A stretch of 64,000 bases of DNA from Reinekea thalattae (GCF_008041945.1 NZ_VKAD01000001.1:1488001-1552000); one strand, 5' to 3'; counted from the stretch's first letter, positions 45,336-55,312 are shown. Made by a program: numbers and translations. Notes: generated by a model from the sequence alone, not told the origin.

Positions 45336-47294
45336 ATGTACAACAGCAAGCCCCTAAAACTCTCGGCGTTGACCGCTGCCATTACACTCACCACTCAAGG
45401 CTATGTACTTGCAAACGAAGAGGTTGATCACGAACAAAACACCATCATCGTAGTCGGAGAAGCGACCGCAGGGCTAGATAACATAATTACTCAAGAAGAA
45501 CTCAACAAAGCTCAAGCGACTAATCTAAGTGATATTTTTCGCAGCAACCCTACCGTTAATGCATCTGACGGCATCGCTTTGGCACAAAAACTTTATGTCC
45601 GAGATATCGGAGAGGCAATGCTTAACATCACTGTCGACGGGGCCGAACAAGCTGCCAGCCCTTTCCATCACACAGGACGTCTAAACATTGAACCTGAACT
45701 ACTTAAACAAGTAGAGGTTGAAGCCGGAGCAGGTAGCGCAACTGTTGGACCAGGCGCTTTGGGCGGCTCAGTAAAATTCACAACTAAAGATGCAGCAGAT
45801 TTGCTAAAAGCTGATCAGAATACTGGAGCAATCGTCAAAACAACCTACTCAAGTAATGGTGAGCTATTCAAAAATAGCGCCACGGTATATGGTCAGGCAC
45901 TAAATGAAAAAATCAGCGGTATTGCTAGTATTGTTAGCAGCAGTAATGACCTATTCGTTGATGGTAATGGTGATAATATATACGGCTCTGAAAATGAAGA
46001 GTTATTTGGCTACGGTAAAATCACATTTCAGCCTAGCATCGAGCACAAATTATCTTTTAGCTATGAGAACTTAAATGGCGACAGCAGCGTACTTAAAAGA
46101 CCAGAGTGGGCTTATGACGAAACAGTCAACCCCTCAAACCAATACGAAATAGAGCGCGAAACAGCTACTCTTAACTACAACTATACCAGTATAAATAATG
46201 AATTAATTGATACTTACATCAACATCTATCAAACAGAAAACCAACTAGAAAGATTAGACGGCGATGCATTTGTAGGTTCTGTAGAGTCGAATGGAGTGAC
46301 CCTTCAAAATACTAGTTTAGCATCAATTAATGAGTTTATTTATGGCATTAACTTACGTGCCGACACTAGCAAAACATCTGATAACAACGAAGAAAACGGA
46401 TTCGTATGGGGCTTATACATTCAAGATATCATTGATGTTTCAGAGAGCCTGACTGTAACAACAGGCTTGCGTTATGATACCTATAGCCTTGAGGATTGGA
46501 ATGATCAGCAGTTTGATGATGCTGGCTTTTCTCCTAATCTTAGCGCTAATTATTCATTCACTGACAACTTCAGCTTAAGCGCAGGCTATGCGCAAGCTCT
46601 GCGCGGCGTTGAAATCGCTGATTCTTTTGTCGTTGGACTCAACACCAATGCTGCCAATTTAAAAGCCGAAACATCTCACAACACCGAACTTGGTGCGAAC
46701 TTTTCAACAACCAACCTAAATATTGAAGCAGGGGTCTACTACGCCGTAATCGAAGACGTGATAACTTTTTATCGCGATTCAGGTGTTAGCTATTACGGGA
46801 ATTTGGATGAAAACTTCACAAACAAAGGCTTATATATAAGCTCAGCATATAATTTTGGAAAGCTAAGTTTAGGCGCTGACTTAAAAATATCAGAGACTAA
46901 AGTAGGCGATGAATATGTCTCAAGATATGTTCACGGCTCTAATGCAGTATCAACTGGTAACACTCTATACTTGAATGCCGATTACGAGTTCACTAAAGAT
47001 TTATCTGTAGGTTGGCAGTCTACTATTGTACAAGGCATAGATGAGTTTATAACCACCAGCGCATACGGTGAGATAACCACAGAAAAGCCTGGATACTCTA
47101 CGCATGATATATACGCCTACTGGAAGCCCCTTGATCGCCACGACCTTACTTTTGACCTGCGGGTAAATAATTTATTCAATGAACAGTACTTATCACACTC
47201 TAGTGTAGAAGATTATACTGATACCTATTATTACCTAAGAGGCAACTACGAACCGGGCCGTGACATCCGCATTACTGCCGCTTACAAATATTAA
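45336..47294 (+). CDS. TonB-dependent outer-membrane receptor (iron-regulated)
   Basis: A 652-residue receptor. Signal peptide ending about residue 26 (LANEE), a TonB-box-like TIIVVGEA segment, a plug domain (about 50-165, with GAGSATVGPGALGGSVKFTTKDA, typical of heme and siderophore receptors) and a beta-barrel ending in a terminal aromatic (KY). The ligand is unclear: heme-type histidines (FRAP/NPNL) are not obvious. The Fur boxes upstream support an iron-scavenging role. The barrel is rich in Asn, Ser and Asp. Confidence 0.9.
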   Translation: MYNSKPLKLSALTAAITLTTQGYVLANEEVDHEQNTIIVVGEATAGLDNIITQEELNKAQATNLSDIFRSNPTVNASDGIALAQKLYVRDIGEAMLNITVDGAEQAASPFHHTGRLNIEPELLKQVEVEAGAGSATVGPGALGGSVKFTTKDAADLLKADQNTGAIVKTTYSSNGELFKNSATVYGQALNEKISGIASIVSSSNDLFVDGNGDNIYGSENEELFGYGKITFQPSIEHKLSFSYENLNGDSSVLKRPEWAYDETVNPSNQYEIERETATLNYNYTSINNELIDTYINIYQTENQLERLDGDAFVGSVESNGVTLQNTSLASINEFIYGINLRADTSKTSDNNEENGFVWGLYIQDIIDVSESLTVTTGLRYDTYSLEDWNDQQFDDAGFSPNLSANYSFTDNFSLSAGYAQALRGVEIADSFVVGLNTNAANLKAETSHNTELGANFSTTNLNIEAGVYYAVIEDVITFYRDSGVSYYGNLDENFTNKGLYISSAYNFGKLSLGADLKISETKVGDEYVSRYVHGSNAVSTGNTLYLNADYEFTKDLSVGWQSTIVQGIDEFITTSAYGEITTEKPGYSTHDIYAYWKPLDRHDLTFDLRVNNLFNEQYLSHSSVEDYTDTYYYLRGNYEPGRDIRITAAYKY

Positions 47295-47324
47295 TCGCCC
47301 ATCGATTAATTTAACTTAAGCAAC

Positions 47325-47378
47325 AAAAAAGCCGCAATCGTCATTCACTTTAAAGTGAATGACGATTGCGGCTTTTTT
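47325..47378. terminator. 54-nt perfect palindromic terminator
   Basis: From A6 at 47325 through the 42-nt core 47331-47372 to T6 at 47378 the sequence is its own reverse complement, and T continues for three more bases. It lies between the convergent TonB receptor and yjdM genes and works in both directions. Confidence 0.9.
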
Positions 47379-47417
47379 TTTGATAACTATTTTAAAGCGA
47401 ATCAACGCTAAAACGCG

Positions 47418-47759
47418 TTAAGCTTTTTTAACCACTTTTGATTTCAACATCATGTCACCTGCGCCATCCACTTTGCAGTCGATGTCGTGATCGCCTTCGA
47501 CAATGCGTTTAATGGTGGCTTTGGTGCCGACTTTAATCACCTGCGATGAACCCTTAACTTTTAAGTCTTTCACCACGGTGACCTTATCGCCTTCGGCTAA
47601 TAAGTTACCGACCGCGTCTTTTAAAATAATGGCATCTTCATCCACTTCAGGTTCGCTCGGGTTCCACTCATAGGCGCACTCAGGGCAAATAAATAGGCTT
47701 TGATCTTGATAGACATATTCAGACTGGCACTTTGGGCACGGCGGCATTTGTTCACTCAT
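47418..47759 (-). CDS. yjdM: zinc-ribbon protein YjdM (PhnA-like)
   Basis: A 113-residue protein with an N-terminal zinc ribbon ([25 protein letters not shown]) and a C-terminal beta domain ([53 protein letters not shown]). The start at 47759 has GAGG upstream and gives the normal family length; the open frame extends 45 nt further without support. YjdM was once named PhnA, but no phosphonate genes are near. Confidence 0.93.
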   Translation of the reverse strand: MSEQMPPCPKCQSEYVYQDQSLFICPECAYEWNPSEPEVDEDAIILKDAVGNLLAEGDKVTVVKDLKVKGSSQVIKVGTKATIKRIVEGDHDIDCKVDGAGDMMLKSKVVKKA

Positions 47760-47844
47760 AACAACCTCACAACTTAGCTTAACTTCATATTTGGCGCGCA
47801 TCATAACAAGCGACGCCGATAAAAAGGAGACTCAACGCAACAAA

Positions 47845-48732
47845 CTAGCCTTTTCTTACTTTACCAGGCGAGACCTTAAAAAAGGCTTTGAAGGCTTTGC
47901 TAAAGGAGGCTTCTGAGCCATAACCGGTCGCTTCGGCAATTGATATCATCGATGCCGAAGACTGCTCTAACTGCCGTTTGGCTCGCTGCATTCGCGTGTC
48001 GGTCAAGTAAGCTTTTGGGTTTACACCAACCATTTTAGTGAATTTTTCGCTAAAGGCGGTACGCGATAGCGCGGCTTTTTCTGCCAAGAGTTCTACCGTC
48101 CAGTAAGCTTCTTTTTCAGAATGAATTCGATTCAAACTCACGCCAATCTTTTCATCTGCCAGAGCGGCTAAGTAAGTGCTGTCTTGGCTATGCTCTGCTA
48201 TGTGTAAACGCATCAACTGAATAAAAAGTGCTTCCGTAAGTTTATCGATCATCGCGACGCTGCCTTGAGAAGGCTGCTGTGATTCATTAGCAATAACAGA
48301 CACCAAGGTTCGTAGCCAATCAAGCTGCGGTGTCTCTACCGCTTTTGCGTGAATAAAACAGGGTAAATCTTTAACAAACGGATGCGATAAGGAGCTATCG
48401 TAATGGAACGAACCACATAGCAGTGTTAGGTTGCTTGGTTCGGTATTCGGCTCAGGCTCTAGGTTAGCATCTGAGCTTTCTGGCATTGCCGCTAATTGAT
48501 GTGCTCCACCGGTTGGGAAAGCAATAATGTCACCGGTCTTTAATTCAACCCAATCTGCATCATCCGCCTGCTGCTTTAGCCAACAACTTCCCTTTACCAC
48601 TACGTGAAACTGGCCTTTAGGCTGGCTGGTTAAAACCAAGCTTTCTGACTCATCAAAGCCACCACAATAATAGGTGCTACCCGATAAGCGAATGGTTTTA
48701 AGAACATCGCTCAATGCATCAACCTTATCCAC
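47845..48732 (-). CDS. AraC-family regulator with cupin-6 sensor
   Basis: About 295 residues: an AraC-binding-like cupin (LSDVLKTIRLSGSTYYCGGF...FHVVVKGSCWL...DIIAFPTGGAHQLA) and two C-terminal helix-turn-helix units (VELLAEKAALSRTAFSEKFTKMVGVNPKAYLTDTRMQRAKRQL, then ISIAEATGYGSEASFSKAFKAFFKVSPGKVR). The GTG at 48732 is preferred because GGAG precedes it by 8 nt and it starts at the family N-terminus. It is divergent from the glutaredoxin/reductase pair and probably regulates it. Confidence 0.88.
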   Translation of the reverse strand: MDKVDALSDVLKTIRLSGSTYYCGGFDESESLVLTSQPKGQFHVVVKGSCWLKQQADDADWVELKTGDIIAFPTGGAHQLAAMPESSDANLEPEPNTEPSNLTLLCGSFHYDSSLSHPFVKDLPCFIHAKAVETPQLDWLRTLVSVIANESQQPSQGSVAMIDKLTEALFIQLMRLHIAEHSQDSTYLAALADEKIGVSLNRIHSEKEAYWTVELLAEKAALSRTAFSEKFTKMVGVNPKAYLTDTRMQRAKRQLEQSSASMISIAEATGYGSEASFSKAFKAFFKVSPGKVRKG

Positions 48733-48847
48733 CTTACACGCTCCGACAAAATGACAAAAAACAACGCTATTATGACATGGTTTCATACCGCACTCGGCTC
48801 AATAATAGATTTAACCCTGTTACTCACCTTTTTGGAGTTTACAAACT

Positions 48848-49123
48848 ATGAGCCAAGCAACAACGATAAAACACCTATCCTTATATCACTATGATAGTTG
48901 CCCATTCTGTTTGATGACTAAAGCCGCGATAAAGAAAACCAAGGTAAACATTGAGCAACGCAACATCCAAAAAAACCGCGCCTTCGAAAAGCAACTCGTA
49001 CAGCAAGGCGGTAAACGACAAGTGCCTTGCCTTCGTATAGAAGAGTCTAATGGTGAGGTTCGCTGGTTGTATGAGTCTCGCGACATCATTGCTTGGGTAC
49101 AAGAATACGCACGATCTAACTGA
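48848..49123 (+). CDS. glutaredoxin
   Basis: A 91-residue glutaredoxin with the dithiol site CPFC (Cys18, Cys21). Other features are the cis-Pro region [10 protein letters not shown] and the GSH-binding [16 protein letters not shown] end. Reduces disulfides or mixed disulfides with glutathione. It reads into the disulfide oxidoreductase gene with an 11-nt gap. Confidence 0.9.
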   Translation: MSQATTIKHLSLYHYDSCPFCLMTKAAIKKTKVNIEQRNIQKNRAFEKQLVQQGGKRQVPCLRIEESNGEVRWLYESRDIIAWVQEYARSN

Positions 49124-49134
49124 GGGAGTACACA

Positions 49135-50613
49135 ATGAACCAATCAGATTTCAACGCTGCTACGAAAAATCTAGATGAGCGCTCTGTCGATGTCGCCATT
49201 ATCGGCACCGGAACAGCAGGCATGGGCGCCTATCGAGCTGCATTAAAGCACACTGATAGCATCGCTGTTATTGAAGCGGGCGAATACGGTACAACCTGTG
49301 CCCGCGTCGGCTGCATGCCTAGCAAACTATTAATTGCCGCTGCAGAGGCCGCTCATCAGGCCAATAACACCGAGCTATTTGGTATCCATGTAAATCAGGT
49401 TGAAATCGATGGCAAAGCGGTAATGCAGCGAATTCGATCAGAGCGCGACCGCTTTGTTGGTTTTGTTTTAGAAACCGTGGATGAGTTTAACCCTGAGCAC
49501 AAAGTAAAGGGCTTTGCACATTTTATCGACAACAACACCCTACAGGTTGATGATCACACACGTATTCACGCCAAACGTATTGTCATCGCCACAGGTTCGC
49601 GTCCGTCTTACCCTAATTTTTTAGCGCAAGCAGAAGATCGCTTACTGATAAACGATGACGTGTTTGAACTCGAAGATTTGCCAAAGTCTGTTGTCATATT
49701 TGGCCCCGGCGTCATCGGCCTAGAGATTGGTCAGGCTTTAAGTCGACTTGGTGTTGAAATTAAAATGTTTGGCGTACGCGGTTCACTCGCAACGCTCTCC
49801 GACCCTCTGGTAAAGGATTACGCCAAAAAAAGTTTCAGTGAAGAATTTCATCTAGACACCAATGCAGAGGTAAAACAGGTTACACGTACCGACAGTGGTG
49901 TTGAAATTACCTATTTAACAAAAGATGGCAAAGAAACAAAGCAAACCTTCGACTACCTATTAGCCGCAACGGGCCGAATACCAAACGTAGATAAGTTAGC
50001 GTTAGACAATACCGAATTGCACTTGGATGAGCGAGGCGTTCCTGAATTCGATCGATTTACTCTACAAACCAATTTAAGCCATATCTTTATTGCTGGTGAT
50101 GCCAACAACGATATTCCATTGCTGCACGAAGCGGCAGATGAGGGCCGAATTGCAGGCGGTAACGCTGGCAGCTTTCCTGAAATTCGTGCTGGTCACCGCA
50201 CGGTACCAATGGGCATTGTCTTTACCGACCCGCAAATCATGACGGTCGGCGAAAGCCTTACTGATATAGAAGCAAGGCTACCCGATTGCTACGCTGCAGG
50301 GTCGATCGACTTTCTTGCTCAAGGCCGAAGCCGTGTCATGGGTAAAAATAACGGCCTATTACGAGTATACGCTCAGCATGGAACCGGATTATTTTTAGGC
50401 GCAGAAATGTTTGGCCCAGCAGCCGAGCACGTTGGTCATCTATTAGCGTGGGCATTACAGCAGGGGTTAACGGTAAATGAAATTTTAGAAATGCCGTTTT
50501 ATCATCCGGTCATTGAAGAAGGCGTGCGCACCGCATTTCGTGATGCACGCGCAAAACTGCAGTTAGGGCCAGCCATGATAAATCGCTGCATCGACTGCGG
50601 CCCCGGCGCGTAA
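49135..50613 (+). CDS. FAD pyridine-nucleotide disulfide oxidoreductase with C-terminal CxxC
   Basis: A 492-residue class-I reductase of the Lpd/MerA/Gor type. FAD motif [13 protein letters not shown], redox disulfide Cys55/Cys60 in [19 protein letters not shown] motif [25 protein letters not shown] site [24 protein letters not shown] and the dimer-interface HPVIEEG. Annotated family members are often called dihydrolipoyl dehydrogenase. Unusual here is the extra C-terminal CIDC (Cys485, Cys488) just before the end, which could relay electrons to the glutaredoxin encoded upstream. The specific substrate is unknown. Confidence 0.85.
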   Translation: MNQSDFNAATKNLDERSVDVAIIGTGTAGMGAYRAALKHTDSIAVIEAGEYGTTCARVGCMPSKLLIAAAEAAHQANNTELFGIHVNQVEIDGKAVMQRIRSERDRFVGFVLETVDEFNPEHKVKGFAHFIDNNTLQVDDHTRIHAKRIVIATGSRPSYPNFLAQAEDRLLINDDVFELEDLPKSVVIFGPGVIGLEIGQALSRLGVEIKMFGVRGSLATLSDPLVKDYAKKSFSEEFHLDTNAEVKQVTRTDSGVEITYLTKDGKETKQTFDYLLAATGRIPNVDKLALDNTELHLDERGVPEFDRFTLQTNLSHIFIAGDANNDIPLLHEAADEGRIAGGNAGSFPEIRAGHRTVPMGIVFTDPQIMTVGESLTDIEARLPDCYAAGSIDFLAQGRSRVMGKNNGLLRVYAQHGTGLFLGAEMFGPAAEHVGHLLAWALQQGLTVNEILEMPFYHPVIEEGVRTAFRDARAKLQLGPAMINRCIDCGPGA

Positions 50614-50630
50614 TTTTATACAGGCTAAAG

Positions 50631-50673
50631 CTCGGCAAGGTTGACTATGCAGTAGAACCAAGCCGAGTTTTTT
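50631..50673 (+). terminator. terminator overlapping the convergent permease gene
   Basis: CTCGGC pairs with GCCGAG across a bulged stem (GGTT/AACC) and is followed by TTTTTT. It lies 18 nt after the oxidoreductase stop and extends 29 nt into the 3' end of the opposing permease gene. Confidence 0.7.
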
Positions 50674-51499
50674 CTGATCGTGCTCGTAAATATTCAATGG
50701 TTAACAATAACAAGACTGACACCACAACTAACAACGTAGCAACAGCTAAAATTGTCGGGTTAATCTCTTCACGTAAACCCGAGAACATTTGCCGTGGAAT
50801 GGTTCGCTGTTCCGGCCCAGCTAAAAACAACACCACCACCACTTCATCAAACGAAGTCACAAACGCAAACAACGCACCAGAAATTACACCCGGGCGAATC
50901 AACGGCATAATGACTTTAAAGAATGTATAAACCGGCTTTGCGCCCATGCCTAAAGAAGCATTCACTAACGAATAATCGAACCCAGCTAAGGCCGCATTAA
51001 CGGTAATAATCACAAAGGGTGTACCCAAAGCCGCATGGGCGATAATCACACCTAAGTAATTACCCACCAGATTAAACTGGGTATAAAAAAAGAACATCCC
51101 AGCCGCGGTGATAATCAATGGAACGATCATCGGTGAAAGCAGCATCGCCATAATTAATCGCTGGAAAGGCATGTCAGAATTGCTCATACCAATGGCTGCC
51201 AAAGTGCCTAGCGTTGTCGCTATCAACGTTGCAAAAATACCAATAATAAAACTGTTTTTAATTGCGAGCAGCCATTTATCATCGGTTAAAATTTGTTGAT
51301 ACCACTTTAACGAATAGGCTTCTGGGTCCAGCGCCAGCATGCCATCGGTAAAAGTAAAAAATGGCTCAGCATTAAACGATAGCGGCACAATCACTAAAAT
51401 CGGCAACATTAAAAATGCCAAAACTAAATAGGCACTGCCTGTTAGACTCAATGCGCCTAATTTTTGTAATGGTGTGTAGTAACTCGGAAAGCGAGGCAT
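50645..51499 (-). CDS. ABC permease, polyamine-type (PotC-like)
   Basis: A 284-residue inner-membrane permease with six helices and the EAA-type loop (NASLGMGAKPVYTFFKVIMPLIRPGVISGALFAFVTSFDEVVV). It pairs with the upstream permease (51620) to form the channel of the polyamine-family importer. Last gene of the unit. A 120-nt gap separates it from the other permease. Confidence 0.9.
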   Translation of the reverse strand: MPRFPSYYTPLQKLGALSLTGSAYLVLAFLMLPILVIVPLSFNAEPFFTFTDGMLALDPEAYSLKWYQQILTDDKWLLAIKNSFIIGIFATLIATTLGTLAAIGMSNSDMPFQRLIMAMLLSPMIVPLIITAAGMFFFYTQFNLVGNYLGVIIAHAALGTPFVIITVNAALAGFDYSLVNASLGMGAKPVYTFFKVIMPLIRPGVISGALFAFVTSFDEVVVVLFLAGPEQRTIPRQMFSGLREEINPTILAVATLLVVVSVLLLLTIEYLRARSEKTRLGSTA

Positions 51500-51619
51500 A
51501 TATTTTATCTCGTCTAATTTAACTGTCGTGGTTCTTTAATGCTCTTTAAGCCTAACTGTAAAATCCATTACTGAATTTTCTGGCTCTTATTATGTGCGAC
51601 TATTTTTACAACTTGTTGA

Positions 51620-52858
51620 TCAGCCCAACTTCAAATTGCTGACACCAACAAAGCGATCGTACAACCAATAAAGCGCAATAATTAAAATAAGTAGCAAGCT
51701 GCCCAATGCTGCAGCCAACTCCCAATTGTTAGAAGACTGCATATGGAAGGCAATGATATTACTGATCATCTGGCCGTCCGTTCCACCGACCAAAGCAGGT
51801 GTAATGTAGTAACCAATTGAAATAATAAACACCAACAGTGCTCCGGCACTTAAACCGGGCAAGGTCATCGGGAAATACACTTTCGCGAAGGCTGGCATCG
51901 GTCTGGCGCCTAAAGATAACGCCGCTCTAAAATAACTGGGGTCAATGTTTTTCATGACGCTGTAAAGTGGCAGCACCATAAAGGGCAGTAAAATATGCGT
52001 CATAGCTAACACCGTCGCAAACTCGGTATAGAGCAACTCTAACGGCTCATTAATTAAGCCAATCGCCTGCAAGGTACTGTTAACGACACCATTGGTTTGC
52101 AGTAGCGCAATCCACGAAGTTGTTCGTACTAATAGCGAAGTCCAAAAGGGTAACAGTACAAACACCATTAGCAGGTTCGCTTTTTTAGAACTGCAATGCG
52201 CTAAGTAATACGACAGCGGGAACGCAAGCAGCGCTGTCAGCAAGGTAATGGTCAAGGCGATTCGCAAACTGCGCCAATAAAGCTTTAAATAAATTTGAGT
52301 GTCACGCGCGGCGATTTTACCGTCGACGCTTTTTTCTAAATCGAGTGCGGTTAAATAGTAACGTTCAGTCCAGACGCCACCGAGCGATTTCATCGCTACC
52401 CACAACTCAGGGTTATGCCATTTTTTATGGCTATCTAAGAGCGGGTCGCCTTGTCCGGCTTCTAACTCTTCTATACTTAATCGACCTAGCTTTCGTGCCG
52501 TCGATTTAATTAAACTGGAGGAACCCGGCACAGCACGGTTTAACTCTTCCGCTAACTTGCCCGAGTTTCGTGATTCGGCTAATTCTTTTAATTCAACACT
52601 AAAAACCGTTAGCACGTCTTTAGGTGGCAACTGTTCAGTTGTCGCCTGCCAAGATTGCATTTGCGCTAAGGTATTGGGAATTAATTGCGCCACCGTTGGG
52701 TGATAAACACTGCGATACAGCATGGTTCCAATCGGGGCAACAAATGCCAGCAAGATAAAAATTAATAGTGGCAAGGTAAAGGCCAGTAACTTAATTTTTT
52801 TAAGCCTTAATTGACGTTGGCTCTGCTTTATCTCATCAATACTGAGATAGGCTGACAT
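51620..52858 (-). CDS. ABC permease, polyamine-type (PotB-like), with a periplasmic insert
   Basis: A 412-residue permease. Between helix 1 (about 27-46) and helix 2 (about 195-215) there is a predicted insert of about 145 residues containing charged helices, typical of the longer PotB forms. The EAA loop is YFRAALSLGARPMPAFAKVYFPMTLPGLSAGALLVF. It forms the importer with the other proteins of this cluster. Confidence 0.9.
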   Translation of the reverse strand: MSAYLSIDEIKQSQRQLRLKKIKLLAFTLPLLIFILLAFVAPIGTMLYRSVYHPTVAQLIPNTLAQMQSWQATTEQLPPKDVLTVFSVELKELAESRNSGKLAEELNRAVPGSSSLIKSTARKLGRLSIEELEAGQGDPLLDSHKKWHNPELWVAMKSLGGVWTERYYLTALDLEKSVDGKIAARDTQIYLKLYWRSLRIALTITLLTALLAFPLSYYLAHCSSKKANLLMVFVLLPFWTSLLVRTTSWIALLQTNGVVNSTLQAIGLINEPLELLYTEFATVLAMTHILLPFMVLPLYSVMKNIDPSYFRAALSLGARPMPAFAKVYFPMTLPGLSAGALLVFIISIGYYITPALVGGTDGQMISNIIAFHMQSSNNWELAAALGSLLLILIIALYWLYDRFVGVSNLKLG

Positions 52859-52952
52859 AGTAATCTCCTAACAAAAAATATTGGCTTTTCTCTCGATGTT
52901 AACCAAGAGAAAAGCCAAGCATTACGATCTTATCAACGAGTTCAACTGTTGA

Positions 52953-54017
52953 TTATTTTAACAACCATTCGTTGAATTTCTCGCCTAAAGACTCACCATA
53001 GTCAGCCCAAAAGATGCTTGACGCCTTGATACCTTCATCAAGGTGAGCCGATGGCAACATTGGGATCACGTCTTTATCAACATACGCATAAGATGATTGA
53101 CGAGTTGGACCATAAGCAATGTCAGGCATACCTGCTAATGGCTTAGAGCTGGTAGCAAAACGAATGAACTCTTCTGCGACTTCTTTATGTTTAGTACCTT
53201 TAACGACAGCCCAAACGTCTAAGTCATATAGGTGTCCGTCCCAAACCATTTCAAACGGCTTACCTTCAGATTGAATAGCATCAAAAATACGACCATTCGC
53301 TGCCTGAACCATAACCGCACCACCATCGTTTAGCAGTTGTGGCGCTTGCGACCAAGAGTCGAACCAGATGATGTCATCTTTCATTGAATCTAGTTTTGCA
53401 AAGGCGCGCTGTTGGCCTTCTTCTGTTTCTAGCACGTCGTAAACATCTTCTTTAGCAACGCCATCAGCGAGTAGTGCCCACTCCATATTCACTTGTGGAC
53501 GCTTACGCAAGGCACGCTTGCCTGGGAAGGTTTCGGTATCAAAAAGGTCCATCACCGTCATCGGCTTACCGCCTTCGATGGTGTCGTTGTTGTATGCAAA
53601 CAAAACGGTCCAAACAATGGTGCCAACACCACATTCGTTGGCTAACGCTTCACCTGCAAAATCTTCAGACGCTGGTGTGCCGTCATCACCGGCTGGTAGC
53701 GTGTCCATTGGGAAGGTTTCTAACAAGCCTTCAGAACAGGCGCGTTCTAAATCAATTACTTCAACATCGATCACATCCCAAAGCACATTACCGCTTTCGA
53801 CTTGAGCTTTTAATTCTGCAATACCACCTGAGTAGTTTTCGAAAAGAATTTTATGGCCAGTCTCTTCCATAAAAGGGTCAAGCATATATTTTTGCTGAGT
53901 TTCACCGTAAGAACCGCCAAAAGAAACGGCTGTGAACTGTTCTGCATGTGTGAAAGAACTCATGCCGGAAATAAGAGTACCTGCGAGTAGCAAGGCTGAT
54001 GTCTGTTTACTTATCAT
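52953..54017 (-). CDS. periplasmic substrate-binding protein, polyamine type (PotD-like)
   Basis: About 354 residues with a signal peptide ending around SSFTHA|EQ. The PotD family pattern is present: FGGSYGETQQKYMLDPFMEETGHKILFENYSGG, LWDVIDVE, TIVWTVLFAYNND and WDGHLYDLDVWAVV. Substrates in this family are spermidine, putrescine or related amines. The ATG at 54017 is chosen because GGAA is 5 nt upstream and the signal peptide then begins MISKQT; the frame is open 78 nt further. It follows the ATPase gene by 55 nt. Confidence 0.92.
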   Translation of the reverse strand: MISKQTSALLLAGTLISGMSSFTHAEQFTAVSFGGSYGETQQKYMLDPFMEETGHKILFENYSGGIAELKAQVESGNVLWDVIDVEVIDLERACSEGLLETFPMDTLPAGDDGTPASEDFAGEALANECGVGTIVWTVLFAYNNDTIEGGKPMTVMDLFDTETFPGKRALRKRPQVNMEWALLADGVAKEDVYDVLETEEGQQRAFAKLDSMKDDIIWFDSWSQAPQLLNDGGAVMVQAANGRIFDAIQSEGKPFEMVWDGHLYDLDVWAVVKGTKHKEVAEEFIRFATSSKPLAGMPDIAYGPTRQSSYAYVDKDVIPMLPSAHLDEGIKASSIFWADYGESLGEKFNEWLLK

Positions 54018-54072
54018 ACTGGTTCCTTTCTGGTCATTGATGTTAATTGTTACGGGTAAATTATTTTTCGGT

Positions 54073-55164
54073 CTAAACGTTATTTTCAAGCGCAAGGCCT
54101 GCGGTAGCAGCCCAAGTTAAATTAATTTTTTCACCGGCTTTAAAGCTAGGTGCCTGATGATCATTAAGGATTTTCACCATGACTTCGGTGTCATCACTTA
54201 ACTTAAAGAAGTAACGAATAAAGTCGCCAACATAAAGCCGAGTAATGAAAAACGCCTTTAAGCTGTTTTCGGTTTCTTCGCCCGGTTCTGCAATAAATAG
54301 GTTTTCTGGACGCACTGTCAGTATGCAAGACTGGCCGGTTTTCAATTCATCTGACGAAATTGCTCGCACACGAGTATCGTCACTTAAAACTAAATCAAAG
54401 TAATCGCCATTCGGCTCTTTGACCTTGGCTGGAATATGATTATTTTCGCCAATAAAGTCAGCCACAAAAACGTTGCTCGGCGATTCGTAAAGCGTATCTG
54501 GACTGGCACACTGCTGAACCACGCCGTTATTAAATACCGCAATCCGATCTGACATAGTCAGTGCTTCGGTTTGGTCATGAGTAACATAAATAGCCGTAAA
54601 ACCAATTTTTTCATGCAATCGTTTAATTTCAAATTGCATCTGTTCGCGCAAGTTTTTATCCAATGCGCCAAGTGGCTCATCCATCAATACAATCGACGGT
54701 TCAAAAATTAACGATCGAGCCAAGGCAACTCGCTGACGCTGACCACCAGATAACTGTGCTGGGTAACGGTTACCAAAATCGCCAAGCTCTACCAATTCGA
54801 GCGAGTCGGCAACGCGACGTTCTACTTCAGCAGCAGGCAGCTTACGAACTTTTAGCGGGTAGGCTAGGTTTTCTGCCACCGTCATGTGAGGGAATAAAGC
54901 ATAATGCTGAAACACCATACCGATGTTTCTATCATAGGGTGCGACATTAGTAATGGGCTTGCCATCCACTAAAATTTCACCTCTGGTGACATCTTCGAAA
55001 CCTGCCAGCATCATTAAGCAGGTTGTCTTGCCCGACCCTGAAGGGCCAAGTAACGTCACAAATTCACCTTTGCGAATATCGAGATTAAATTCCTGTACAA
55101 CGAGATTGCGTTGATCGTAGCTCTTTTTTACTTTGATAAACTGAACGTATTTTTCATCACTCAT
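54073..55164 (-). CDS. ABC ATPase, polyamine-type (PotA-like)
   Basis: A 363-residue ATPase: Walker A GPSGSGKTT, Q-loop GMVFQHYALFPH, signature LSGGQRQRVALARSL, Walker B VLMDEPLGALD and the switch His in VTHDQTEALTMSDRI, then a TOBE domain. Energises the permeases encoded downstream. First gene of the transporter; the preceding 395-nt gap holds the sites at 55216 and 55296 and a terminator. Confidence 0.94.
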   Translation of the reverse strand: MSDEKYVQFIKVKKSYDQRNLVVQEFNLDIRKGEFVTLLGPSGSGKTTCLMMLAGFEDVTRGEILVDGKPITNVAPYDRNIGMVFQHYALFPHMTVAENLAYPLKVRKLPAAEVERRVADSLELVELGDFGNRYPAQLSGGQRQRVALARSLIFEPSIVLMDEPLGALDKNLREQMQFEIKRLHEKIGFTAIYVTHDQTEALTMSDRIAVFNNGVVQQCASPDTLYESPSNVFVADFIGENNHIPAKVKEPNGDYFDLVLSDDTRVRAISSDELKTGQSCILTVRPENLFIAEPGEETENSLKAFFITRLYVGDFIRYFFKLSDDTEVMVKILNDHQAPSFKAGEKINLTWAATAGLALENNV

Positions 55165-55215
55165 TGTATTATTCGTCGACTCTCTGAATTGGTGATTAAA
55201 CAGTAAACAGGATAT

Positions 55216-55242
55216 GTGCTTTACGTTTTGACGTTAAAGCAC
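55216..55242. promoter_or_regulatory. inverted repeat before the ABC ATPase gene
   Basis: GTGCTTTA and TAAAGCAC form 8-bp arms with an inner CGT/ACG pairing, about 50 nt before the ATPase start. It may be an operator or a leader hairpin. No T-run follows. Confidence 0.4.
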
Positions 55243-55295
55243 GTTCTTGATCGCCCGCACCGTCATGACTCATGCATTTAATTGATGCATTCTAA

Positions 55296-55312
55296 TGCAC
55301 CATTTTGGAACG
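55296..55312. promoter_or_regulatory. NtrC-like enhancer site
   Basis: TGCACCATTTTGGAACG resembles the NtrC consensus (TGCACC-N5-GGTGCA) closely in the left half and partly in the right. It is about 130 nt before the transporter's first gene. No sigma-54 promoter was found, so a nitrogen role is speculative. Confidence 0.3.

Noticed and set aside
55165-55295. Sigma-54 promoter for the polyamine importer
   Set aside because: Searched for GG-N10-GC on the minus strand; the closest match has 11-nt spacing.
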